64,000 nt of DNA, from positions 80,958,806-81,022,805 of the forward strand of contig OY282608.1 of NCBI GenBank assembly GCA_958298945.1, in the 5' to 3' direction. This stretch comes from Atherix ibis (taxonomy: Eukaryota; Arthropoda; Insecta; Diptera; Athericidae). Below the pieces are notes generated by a model, which had not been told where the DNA came from, did no database searches, and saw only the letters and a list, made by a program, of their open reading frames with translations. A program made the translations under genes and the position numbers. This document shows positions 28,951 to 42,600 of the stretch, one piece after another; within the stretch, counting starts at the first letter, position 1, and each line of letters begins with the position of its first letter.

Positions 28951-31900
28951 CAACAAAACAACAAACCAACAAACAAATTAACCAACAAACAAACAAACCA
29001 ACAAACGAACAAACCAACAAACCGAAAAAGCAACAAACGAACTAACCGATAAACCAACAAGCCAACAAACCAAAAAACCAACAAACCAAGAAACCAACAA
29101 ACCAACAATCCAACAAACCAACAAACCAACAAGCCAACAAACCAACAAACCAACAAAACAACAAGCCAACAAAACAATAAACCAACAAGCCAACAAGCGA
29201 ACAAACCAACAAACGAACAAACCAACAAACCAACAAACCAACAAACCAACAAACCAACAAGCCAACAAGCCAACAAGCCAACAAGCCAAAAAACGAACAA
29301 ACCAACAAACAAACAAACCAACAAACCAACAAACCAACAAACCAACAAACCAACAAACCAACAAACCAACAAACCAACAAACAAACAAACCAACAAACTA
29401 ACAAAACAACAAACCAACAAACAAATTAACAAACAAATCAACAAACCAATAAACCAACCAACGAACAAGCAAACAAACTAACAAACCAAAAAACCATCAA
29501 GCAAACAAACCAACAAACCAACAAGCCAACAATCCAACAAACCAACAAGCCAACAAACCAACAACCAACAAACCAACAAACCAACAAACCAACAAGCCAA
29601 CAAACCAACAAACCCACCAACCAACAAAACAACAAGCCAACAAACCAACAAACCAACAAGCCAACAGGCGAACAAACCAACAAACGAACAAACCAACAAA
29701 CCAACAAACCAACAAACCAACAAACCAACAAACCAACAAGCCAACAAGCCAACAATCACACAAACCAACAAGCCAACAAACGAACAAACCAACAAACAAA
29801 CAAACCAACAAACCAACAAACCAACAAACCAACAAACCAACAAACGAACAAGCAAACAAACTAACAAACCAAAAAACCATCAAGCAAACAAACCAACAAA
29901 CCAACAAGCCAACAATCCAACAAACCAACAAGCCAACAAACCAACAAACCAACAAGCCAACAAGCCAACAAACCAAAAAACCAAAAACGAACAAACAAAC
30001 AAACTATCAAACCAACAAACCAACAAACCAACAAACCAACGAGCCAACAAGCCAACAAGCCAACAAACCAATAATCCAACAAACGAACAAACCAATAAAC
30101 AAACAAACCAACAAACCAAAAAACCAACAAACCAAAAAACCAACAAACGCACAAACCAACAAACCAACAAACCAACAAACGAACAAACCAACAAACCAAC
30201 AAACCAACAAACGAACAAACCAACAAACCAAAAAACCAACAAGCCAACAAACCAACAAACCAACAAGCCAACAAGCGAACAAACCAACAAACCAAACAAA
30301 CCAACAAACCGACAAACCAACAAGCCAACAAACCAACAAGGCAACAAGCCAACAAGCCAACAAGCCAACAAACCAACAAACGAACAAACCAACATACCAA
30401 CAAACCAACAAACCAACGAACCAACAAACCAACAAAACAACAAACCAACAAACAAATTGACCAACAAACCAACAAGCCAACAAACCAACAAGCCGACAAA
30501 CAAATAAACCAACAAACCAACAAACCAACAAACCAACAAACCAACAAACCAACAAACCAACAAACCAACAAACCAACAAACCAACAAGGCAATAAGCCAA
30601 CAAGCCAACAAACCAACAAACCGTCAAACCAACAAACCAACAAAGCAACAAGCCAACAAGCCAACAAGGCAACAAACCAACAAACGAACAAACCAACAAA
30701 CAAACAAACCAACAAACCAACAAACCAACAAACCAACAAACCAGCAAACCAACAAACAAACGAACCAACAAACTAACAAAACAACAAACCAACAAACCAA
30801 CAAACCAACAAACCAACAAACCAACAAACCAACAAACCAACAAACCAAGAAACGAACAAGCCAACAAACGAACAAAACAAACAAGCCAACAAACCAACAA
30901 ACCAAAAAACCAACAAACCAACAAACGAACAAACCAACAAACCAAAAAACCAACAAACGAACAAACCAAAAAACCAACAAACAAACAAACCAACAAACCA
31001 ACAAGCCAACAAACCAACAAACCAACAAGCCAACAAACGAACAAAACCAACAAGCCAACAAACCAACAAACCAAAAAACCAACAAACCAACAAACCAAAA
31101 AACCAACAAACGAACAAACCAACAAACCAACAAACGAACAAACCAACAAACCAAAAAACCAACAAAAGAACAAACCAACAAACCGACAAACCAACAAGCC
31201 AACAAACAAAAAAATTAACAAACCAAAAAACCAACAAACCAACAAACCAGCAAACCAACAAGCCAACAAACCAACAAAACAACAAGCCAACAAACCAACA
31301 AACCAAGAAGCCAACCAGTGAACAAACCAACAAACAAATAAACTAACAAACCAACAAACCAACAAGCCAACAAACCCACAAGCCAACAAACCAACAAACC
31401 AACAAGCCAACAAGCCAACAAGCCAACAAACCAACAAGCCAACAAACCAACAAACAAATAAACCAAGAAACCAACAAACCAACAAACCAACAAACCAACA
31501 AGCCAACAAGCCAACAAGCCAACAAGCCAACAAACCAACAAACCAACAAACCAACAAACCAACAAACCAACCAACAAAAAAACCAACAAAACAACAAACC
31601 AACAAACCAACAATCCATCAAACCAACAAACCAACAAACCAACATGCCAACAAGCCAACAAACGAACAAGCCAACAAACCAACAAACCAACAAACCACAA
31701 ACCAACAAACCAACAAACCAACAAACCAACAAGCCAACAAGCCAACAAACCAAAAAACCAACACACCAACAAACAAACAAACCAGCAAACCAACAAAACA
31801 ACAAACAAATAAACCAACAAACCAACAAACCAACAAACCAACAAACCAACAAACCAACAAACTAACACACCAACAAACAAACAAACCAGCAAACCAACAA

Positions 31901-34900
31901 AACAACAAACAAATAAACCAACAAACCAACAAACCAACAAACCAACAAACCAACAAACCAACAAACCAACAAACTAACAAGCCAACAAACCAACAAACCA
32001 AAACCCAACAAGCCAACAAACCAACAAGCCAACAAACCAAAAAACCAACAAACCAACAAACCTACAAACCAACAAACCAACAAACAAACAAACCAACAAA
32101 CCAACAAACCAACAAACCAACAAGCCAACAAACCAACAACCCAACAAACCAACAAACAAATAAATCAACAAACCAACAAACCAACAAACCAACAAACCAG
32201 CAAACCAACAAACCAACAAACAAACGAATCAACAAACTAACAAAACAACAAACCAACAAACAAATTAACCAACAAACCAACAAACCAACAAACCAACAAA
32301 CGAACAAGCCAACAAACTAACAAACCAAAAAACCAACAAGCAAACAAACCAACAAACCAACAAGCCAACAAGCCAACAAACCAACAAGCCAACAAACGAA
32401 CAAAACAAACAAGCCGACAAACCAACAAACCAAAAAACCAACAAACCAACAAACCAAAAAACCAACTAATGAAGAAACCAACAAATCAACAAACCAAAAA
32501 ATCAACAAACGAACAAACCAACAAACCGATAAACCAACAAGCCAACAAACCAAAAAACCAACAAACCAAGAAACCAACAAACCAACAAACCAACAAACCA
32601 ACAAACCAACAAGCCAACAAACCAACAAACCAACAAACCAACAAAACAACAAGCCAACAAACCAACAAACCAACAAGCCAACAAGCGAACAAACCAACAA
32701 ACCAACAAACCAACAAACCGACAAACCAACAAGCCAACAAGCTAACAAGCCAACAAGCCAACAAGCCAACAAACGAACAAACCAACAAACAAACAAACCA
32801 ACAAACCAACAAACCAACAAACCAACAAACCAACAAACCAACAAACAAACGAACCAACAAACTAACAAAACAACAAACCAACAAACAAATTAACCAGCAA
32901 ACCAACAAACCAATAAACCAACAAACGAACAAGCAAACAAACTAACAAACCAAAATACCATCAAGCAAACAAACCAACAAACCAACAAGCCAACAATCCA
33001 ACAAACCAACAAGCCAACAAACCAACAAACCAACAAGCCAACAAGCCAACAATCCAAAAAACCAACAAACGAACAAACCAACAAACCATCAAACCAACAA
33101 ACCAACAAACCAACAAACCAACGAGCCAACAAGCCAACAAGCCAACAAACCAATAATCCAACAAACGAACAAACCAACAAACAAACAAGCCAACAAACCA
33201 AAAAACCAACAAACGAACAAACCAACAAACCAACAAACCAACAAACGAACAAACCAACAAACCAACAAACCAACAAACGAACAAACCAACAAACCAAAAA
33301 ACCAACAAGCCAACAAACCACCAAACCAACAAGCCGACAAGCGAACAAACCAACAAAACCAAACAAACCAACAAACCGACAAACCAACAAGCCAGCAAAC
33401 CAACAAACCAACAAACCAACAAACCAACAAACAAACGAACCAACAAACCAACAAAACAACAAACCAACAAACCAATTAACCATCAAACCAACAAGCCAAC
33501 AAACCAACAAGCCAACAAACAAATAAACCAACAAACCAACAAACCAACAAACCAACAAACCAACAAACCATCAAACCAACAAACCAACAAACCAACAAAC
33601 AAACAAGCCAACAAGCCAACAAGCCAACAAACGAACAAACCAACAAACAAACAAACCAACAAACCAACAAACCAACAAACCAACAAACCAACAAACCAAC
33701 AAACCAACAAACCAACAAACAAACGAACCAACAAACCAACAAAACAACAGACCAACAAACAAATTAAGCAACAAACCAACAAGCCAACAAACCAACAAAC
33801 CAACAAACGAACAAGCCAACAAACGAACAAAAAAAACAAGCCAACAAAGCAACAAAACAAAAAACCAACAAACCAACATGCCAACAAACCAACAAGCCAA
33901 CAAACCATAAAACCAACAAACCAACAAACCTACAAACCAATAAACCAACAAACAAACAAACCAACAAACCAACAAACCAACAAACCAACAAACCAACAAG
34001 CTAACAAACCAACAAGCCAACAAACCAACAAACAAATAAATCAACAAACCAACAAACCAACAAACCAGCAAACCAACAAACCAACAAGCGAACAAGCCAA
34101 CAAACCAACAAACGAACAAACCAACAAACCAACAAACCAACAAGCCAACAAACCAACAAACCAATAAGCCAACAAGCCAACAAACCAAAAAACCAACAAA
34201 CGAACAAACCAAAAAACAAACAAGCTAACAAACCAACAAACCAACAAACAAACAAACCAACAAACCAACAAACCAACAAACCAACAAACCAACAAACTAA
34301 CAAACAAACGAATCAACAAACTAACAAAACAACAAACCAACAAACAAATTAACCAACAAACCAACAAACCAACAAACCAACAAACGAACAAGCCAACAAA
34401 CTAACAAACCAAAAAACCAACAAGCAAACAAACCAACAAACCAACAAGCCAACAAGCCAACAAACCACCAAGCCAACAAACGAACAAAACAAACAAGCCG
34501 ACAAACCAACAAACCAAAAAACCAACAAACCAACAAACCAAAAAACCAACTAACGAAGAAACCAACAAATCAACAAACCAAAAAATCAACAAACGAACAA
34601 ACCAACAAACCGATAAACCAACAAGCCAACAAACCAAAAAACCAACAAACCAAGAAACCAACAAACCAACAAACCAACAAACCAACAAACCAACAAACCA
34701 ACAAGCCAACAAACCAACAAACCAACAAACCAACAAAACAACAAGCCAACAAACCAACAAACCAACAAGCCAACAAGCGAACAAACCAACAAACCAACAA
34801 ACCAACAAACCAACAAACCAACAAGCCAACAAGCCAACAAGCCAACAAGCCAACAAGCCAACAAACGAACAAACCAACAAACAAACAAACCAACAAACCA

Positions 34901-35280
34901 ACAAACCAACAAACCAACAAACCAACAAACCAACAAACCAACAAACAAACGAACCAACAAACTAACAAAACAACAAACCAACAAACAAATTAACCAACAA
35001 ACCAACAAACCAATAAACCAACAAACGAACAAGCAAACAACCTAACAAACCAAAATACCATCAAGCAAACAAATCAACAAACCAACAAGCCAACAATCCA
35101 ACAAACCAACAAGCCAACAAACCAACAAACCAACAAGCCAACAAGCCAACAATCCAAAAAACCAACAAACGAACAAACCAACAAACCAACAAACCAACAA
35201 ACCAACGAGCCAACAAGCCAACAAGCCAACAAACCAATAATCCAACAAACGAACAAACCAACAAACAAACAAGCCAACAA
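28950..35280. repeat. ~6.1 kb tandem duplication A, right copy
   Basis: This is the right partner of the preceding block. It keeps the same order of rare variants but has grown by gains of octamers. One clear case is an internal repeat of exactly 104 bp (13 octamers), marked by ACACACC at 31761 and again at 31865, where the left copy has one instance at 25653. The two GAAGAAACC markers here lie at 32471 and 34555, 2,084 bp apart. At 32470 the left copy's CG (26290-26291) reads TG. No coding or RNA gene is visible. Confidence 0.82.
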
Positions 35281-36750
35281 ACCAAAAAACCAACAAACGA
35301 ACAAACCAACAAACCAACAAACCAACAAACCAACAAACGAACAAACCAACAAACCAACAAACCAACAAACGAACAAACCAACAAACCAAAAAACCAACAA
35401 GCCAACAAACCAACAAACCAACAAACCAACAAGCCAACAAGCGAACAAACAAACAAACCAAACAAACCAACAAACCGACAAACCAACAAGCCAGCAAACC
35501 AACAAACCAACAAACAAACGAACCATCAAACCAAGAAAACCACAAACCAACAAACAAATTAACCAACAAACCAACAAGCCAAGAAACCAACAAGCCAACA
35601 AACAAATAAACCAACAAACCAACAAACTAACAAACCAACAAACCATCAAACCAACAAACCAACAAACCAACAAACAAACAAGCCAACAAGCCAACAAGCC
35701 AACAAACGAACAATCCAACAAACAAACAAACCAACAAACCAACAAACCAACAAACCAACAAACCAACAAACCAACCAACAAACGAACCAACAAACCAACA
35801 AAACAACAGACCAACAAACAAATTAACCAACAAACCAACAAGCCAACAAACCAACAAACCAACAAACGAACAAGCCAACAAACGAACAAAAAAAACAAGC
35901 CAACAAACCAACAAACCAAAAAACCAACAAACCAACAAACGAACAAACCAACATACCAAAAAACCAACAAACGAACAAACAAAAAACCAACAAACAAACA
36001 AACCAACAAACCAACAAGCCAACAAACCAACAAACCAACAAGCCAACAAACGAACAAACCAAACAAGCCAACAAACCAAAAACCAAAAAACCAACAAACC
36101 AACAAACCAAAAAACCAACAAACGAACAAACCAACAAACCAACAAACCATCAAACGAACGAACCAACAAACCAACAAACCAACAAACGAACAAACCAACA
36201 AACCAACAAATCAACAAGCCAACAAACCAACAAACCAACAAACCAACAAGCCAACCAGCGAACAAACCAACAAACAAACAAACCAAAAAACCAACAAACC
36301 AACAAGCCAACAAACCAACAAGCCAACAAACCAACAAACCAACAAGCCAACAAACCAACAAACCAACAAACGAACAAACCAACAAACCAACAAACCATCA
36401 AACGAACGAACCAACAAACCAACAAACCAACAAACGAACAAACCAACAAACCAACAAATCAACAAGCCAACAAACCAACAAACCAACAAACCAACAAGCC
36501 AACCAGCGAACAAACCAACAAACAAACAAACCAAAAAACCAACAAACCAACAAGCCAACAAACCAAAAAACCAACAAACGAACAAACCAACAAACCAACA
36601 AACCATCAAACGAACGAACCAACAAACCAACAAACCAACAAACGAACAAACCAACAAACCAACAAATCAACAAGCCAACAAACCAACAAACCAACAAACC
36701 AACAAGCCAACCAGCGAACAAGCCAACAAACCAACAAACAAATAAACCAA
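35280..36750. repeat. Short local triplication, 248 and 208 bp
   Basis: The marker TCAAACGAACGAACC occurs at 36150, 36398 and 36606, spaced 248 bp (31 octamers) and 208 bp (26 octamers). Each copy is followed by the same series of variants, including ACAAATCAACAAGCC and AAGCCAACCAGCGAAC. Elsewhere this marker is spaced by kilobases, so this is a local burst. The left part (35.3-36.1 kb) is octamer array containing AAATTAACC-type modules and resembles parts of 38-39.7 kb and 43-44 kb. Confidence 0.8.
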
Positions 36751-39670
36751 CAAACCAACAAACCAACAAACCAACAAACCAACAAACCAACAAACCAACA
36801 AGCCAACAAACAAACAAACGAACTAACGAACAAACCAACAAACCAACAAACCAACAAACCAACAAACCAACAAACCAACAAACCAAAAAACCAACAAGCC
36901 AACAAACCAACAAACCAACAAGCCAACAAGCGAACAAACCAACAAACCAAACAAACCAACAAACCGACAAACCAACAAGCCAACAAACCAACAAGGCAAC
37001 AAGCCAACAAGCCAACAAGCCAACAAGCCAACAAGCCAACAAACGAACAAACCATCAAACCAACAAACCAACAAACCAACAAAAAAACGAACCAACAAAC
37101 CAACAAAACAACAAACCAACAAACAAATTAACCAACAAACCAACAAGCCAACAAACCAACAAGCCAACAAACAAAAAAACCAACAAACCAACAAACCAAC
37201 AAACCAACAAACCAACAAACCAACAAACCAACAAACCAACAAACCAACAAAGCAACAAACCAACAAGCCAACAAGCCAACAAGCCAAGAAACGAACAAAC
37301 CAACAAACAAACAAACCAACAAACCAACAAACCAACAAACCAACAAACCAACAAACCAATAAACCAACAAACATACGAACCAACAAACCAACAAAACAAC
37401 AAACCAATAAACAAATTAACCAACAAACCAACAAACCAACAAACCAACAAACCAACAAACGAACAAGCCAACAAACGAACAAAACAAACAAGTCAACAAA
37501 CCAACAAACCAATACATTAACAAACCAACAAACGAACAAACCAACAAACCAAAAAACCAACAAATGAACAAACCAAAAAACCAACAAACAAACAAACCAA
37601 CAAACCAACAAACGAACAAACCAACAAACCAACAAACCAACAAACGAACAAACCAACAAACCAAAAAACAAACAAAAGTACAAACCAACAAACCGACAAA
37701 CCAACAAGCCAACAAACAAAAAAACCAACAAACCAACAAACCAACAAACCAACAAACCAACAAACCAACAAGCCAACAATCCAACAAACCAACAAGCCAA
37801 CAAACCAACAAACCAACAAGCCAACAAGCCAACAATCCAAAAAACCAACAAACGAACAAACCAACAAACCATCAAACCAACAAACCAACAAACCAACAAA
37901 CCAACGAGCCAACAAGCCAACAAGCCAACAAACCAATAATCCAACAAACGAACAAACCAACAAACAAACAAGCCAACAAACCAAAAAACCAACAAACGAA
38001 CAAACCAACAAACCAACAAACCAACAAACCAACAAACGAACAAACCAACAAACCAACAAACCAACAAACGAACAAACCAACAAATCAAAAAACCAACAAG
38101 CCAACAAACCAACAAACCAACAAGCCAACAAGCGAACAAACCAACAAAACCAAACAAACCAACAAACCGACAAACCAACAAGCCAGCAAACCAACAAACC
38201 AACAAACCAACAAACCAACAAACAAACGAACCAACAAACCAATAAAACAACAAACCAACAAACAAATTAACCAACAAACCAACAAGCCAACAAACCAACA
38301 AGCCAACAAACAAATAAACCAACAAACCAACAAACCAACAAACCAACAAACCATCAAACCAACAAACCAACAAACCAACAAACAAACAAGCCAACAAGCC
38401 AACAAGCCAACAAACGAACAAACCAACAAACAAACAAACCAACAAACCAACAAACCAACAAACCAACAAACCAACAAACCAACAAACAAACGAACCAACA
38501 AACCAACAAAACAACAGACCAACAAACAAATTAACCAACAAACCAACAAGCCAACAAACCAACAAACCAACAAACGAACAAGCCAACAAACGAACAAAAA
38601 AAACAAGCCAACAAACCAACAAACCAAAAAAACCAACAAACCAACAAGCCAACAAACCAACAAGCCAACAAACCAAAAAACCAACAAATCAACAAACCAA
38701 CAAGCCAACAATCCAACAAACCAACAAGCCAACAAACCAACAAACCAACAAGCCAACAAGCCAACAATCCAAAAAACCAACAAACGAACAAACCAACAAA
38801 CCATCAAACCAACAAACCAACAAACCAACAAACCAACGAGCCAACAAGCCAACAAGCCAACAAACCAATAATCCAACAAACGAACAAACCAACAAACAAA
38901 CAAGCCAACAAACCAAAAAACCAACAAACGAACAAACCAACAAACCAACAAACCAACAAACGAACAAACCAACAAACCAACAAACCAACAAACGAACAAA
39001 CCAACAAACCAAAAAACCAACAAGCCAACAAACCAACAAACCAACAAACCAACAAGCCAACAAGCGAACAAACAAACAAACCAAACAAACCAACAAACCG
39101 ACAAACCAACAAGCCAGCAAACCAACAAACCAACAAACAAACGAACCATCAAACCAACAAAACCACAAACCAACAAACAAATTAACCAACAAACCAACAA
39201 GCCAACAAACCAACAAGCCAACAAACAAATAAACCAACAAACCAACAAACTAACAAACCAACAAACCATCAAACCAACAAACCAACAAACCAACAAACAA
39301 ACAAGCCAACAAGCCAACAAGCCAACAAACGAACAATCCAACAAACAAACAAACCAACAAACCAACAAACCAACAAACCAACAAACCAACAAACCAACAA
39401 ACCAACCAACAAACGAACCAACAAACCAACAAAACAACAGACCAACAAACAAATTAACCAACAAACCAACAAGCCAACAAACCAACAAACCAACAAACGA
39501 ACAAGCCAACAAACGAACAAAAAAAACAAGCCAACAAACCAACAAACCAAAAAACCAACAAACCAACAAACGAACAAACCAACATACCAAAAAACCAACA
39601 AACGAACAAACAAAAAACCAACAAACAAACAAACCAACAAACCAACAAGCCAACAAACCAACAAACCAAA
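36750..39670. repeat. Block repeated 3,231 bp to the right
   Basis: From about 36.8 to 38.1 kb the variant order is the same as at about 40.0-41.3 kb, with a constant offset of 3,231 bp. The unusual string AATACATTA lies at 37511 and 40742. The match breaks near 38.1 kb, and related sequence resumes with a shorter offset of about 2,957 bp at the run of seven A near 38629 and 41586. That implies about 274 bp missing from the right copy. The rest, to 39670, is octamer array with the same marker families. No gene is present. Confidence 0.75.
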
Positions 39671-42600
39671 AAACCAACAAACGAACAAACCAACAAACCA
39701 TCAAACGAACGAACCAACAAACCAACAAACCAACAAACGAACAAACCAACAAACCAACAAATCAACAAGCCAACAAACCAACAAACCAACAAACCAACAA
39801 GCCAACCAGCGAACAAACCAACAAACAAACAAACCAAAAAACCAACAAACCAACAAGCCAACAAACCAACAAGCCAACAAACCAACAAACCAACAAGCCA
39901 ACAAACCAACAAACCAACAAGCCAACAAGCCAATAACCCAACAAACCAACAAGCCAACAAACCAACAAACAAATAAACCAACAAACCAACAAACCAACAA
40001 CCCAACAAACCAACAAACCAACAAACCAACAAGCCAACAAACAAACAAACGAACTAACGAACAAACCAACAAACCAACAAACCAACAAACCAACAAACCA
40101 ACAAACCAACAAACCAAAAAACCAACAAGCCAACAAACCAACAAACCAACAAGCCAACAAGCGAACAAACCAACAAACCAAACAAACCAACAAACCGACA
40201 AACCAACAAGCCAACAAACCAACAAGGCAACAAGCCAACAAGCCAACAAGCCAACAAGCCAACAAGCCAACAAACGAACAAACCATCAAACCAACAAACC
40301 AACAAACCAACAAACAAACGAACCAACAAACCAACAAAACAACAAACCAACAAACAAATTAACCAACAAACCAACAAGCCAACAAACCAACAAGCCAACA
40401 AACAAAAAAACCAACAAACCAACAAACCAACAAACCAACAAACCAACAAACCAACAAACCAACAAACCAACAAACCAACAAAGCAACAAACCAACAAGCC
40501 AACAAGCCAACAAGCCAAGAAACGAACAAACCAACAAACAAACAAACCAACAAACCAACAAATCAACAAACCAACAAACCAACAAACCAACAAACCAACA
40601 AACAAACGAACCAACAAACCAACAAAACAACAAACCAATAAACAAATTAACCAACAAACCAACAAACCAACAAACCAACAAACCAACAAACGAACAAGCC
40701 AACAAACGAACAAAACAAACAAGTCAACAAACCAACAAACCAATACATTAACAAACCAACAAACGAACAAACCAACAAACCAAAAAACCAACAAATGAAC
40801 AAACCAAAAAACCAACAAACAAACAAACCAACAAACCAACAAACGAACAAACCAACAAACCAACAAACCAACAAACGAACAAACCAACAAACCAAAAAAC
40901 AAACAAAAGTACAAACCAACAAACCGACAAACCAACAAGCCAACAAACAAAAAAACCAACAAACCAACAAACCAACAAACCAACAAACCAACAAACCAAC
41001 AAGCCAACAATCCAACAAACCAACAAGCCAACAAACCAACAAACCAACAAGCCAACAAGCCAACAATCCAAAAAACCAACAAACGAACAAACCAACAAAC
41101 CATCAAACCAACAAACCAACAAACCAACAAACCAACGAGCCAACAAGCCAACAAGCCAACAAACCAATAATCCAACAAACGAACAAACCAACAAACAAAC
41201 AAGCCAACAAACCAAAAAACCAACAAACGAACAAACCAACAAACCAACAAACCAACAAACCAACAAACGAACAAACCAACAAACCAACAAACCAACAAAC
41301 GAACAAACCAACAAACCAAAAAACCAACAAGCCAACAAACCAACAAACCAACAAGCCAACAAGCCAACAAACGAACAAACCAACAAACAAACAAACCAAC
41401 AAACCAACAAACCAACAAACCAACAAACCAACAAACCAACAAACCAACAAACAAACGAACCAACAAACCAACAAAACAACAGACCAACAAACAAATTAAC
41501 CAACAAACCAACAAGCCAACAAACCAACAAACCAACAAACGAACAAGCCAACAAACGAACAAAAAAAACAAGCCAACAAACCAACAAACCAAAAAAACCA
41601 ACAAACCAACAAGCCAACAAACCAACAAGCCAACAAACCAAAAAACCAACAAACCAACAAATCTACAAACCAATAAACCAACAAACAAACAAACCAACAA
41701 ACCAACAAACCAACAAACCAACAAGCCAAAAAACCAACAAGCCAACAAACCAACAAACAAATAAATCAACAAACCAACAAACCAACAAACCAGCAAACCA
41801 ACAAACCAACAAACCAACAAACCAACAAACCAACAAGCCAACAAGCCAACAAACCAACAAATGAACAAACCAACAAACCAACAAACCAACAAGCCAACAA
41901 ACCAACAAACCAATAAGCCAACAAGCCAACAAACCAAAAAACCAACAAACGAACAAACCAAAAAACAAACAAGCTAACAAACCAACAAACCAACAAACAA
42001 ACAAACCAACAAACCAACAAACCAACAAACCAACAAACCAACAAACTAACAAACAAACGAATCAACAAACTAACAAAACAACAAACCAACAAACAAATTA
42101 ACCAACAAACCAACAAACCAACAAACCAACAAACGAACAAGCCAACAAACTAACAAACCAAAAAACCAACAAGCAAACAAACCAACAAACCAACAAGCCA
42201 ACAAGCCAACAAACCACCAAGCCAACAAACGAACAAAACAAACAAGCCGACATACCAACAAACCAAAAAACCAACAAACCAACAAACCAAAAAACCAACT
42301 AACGAAGAAACCAACAAATCAACAAACCAAAAAATCAACAAACGAACAAACCAACAAACCGATAAACCAACAAGCCAACAAACCAAAAAACCAACAAACC
42401 AAGAAACCAACAAACCAACAAACCAATAAACCAATAAACCAACAAACCAACAAGCCAACAAACCAACAAACCAACAAAACAACAAGCCACCTAACCAACA
42501 AACCAACAAGCCAACAAGCGAACAAACCAACAAACCAACAAACCAACAAACCAACAAACCAACAAGCCAACAAGCCAACAAGCCAACAAGCCAACAAACG

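Larger units (their letters stand above)
8333..30005. repeat. Marker family zeta: CCAAAAACGAAC block
   Basis: The AAAAACG core occurs at 8333, 12427, 13602, 14001, 15447, 16877, 21393, 23859 and 29993, and I did not find it left of 8 kb or right of 30 kb. It is normally followed by ACCATCAAACC or, in the last three copies, by ACTATCAAACC. From 26.8 kb on the equivalent place reads CAATCCAAAAAACC, which looks like a replaced form of the same block. Confidence 0.75.

Noticed and set aside
37505..37685. A foreign insertion around AATACATTA and AAAAGTAC
   Set aside because: Both strings fit the octamer register with a few substitutions and recur in seven places with octamer flanks, so they are variant monomers and not inserted DNA.
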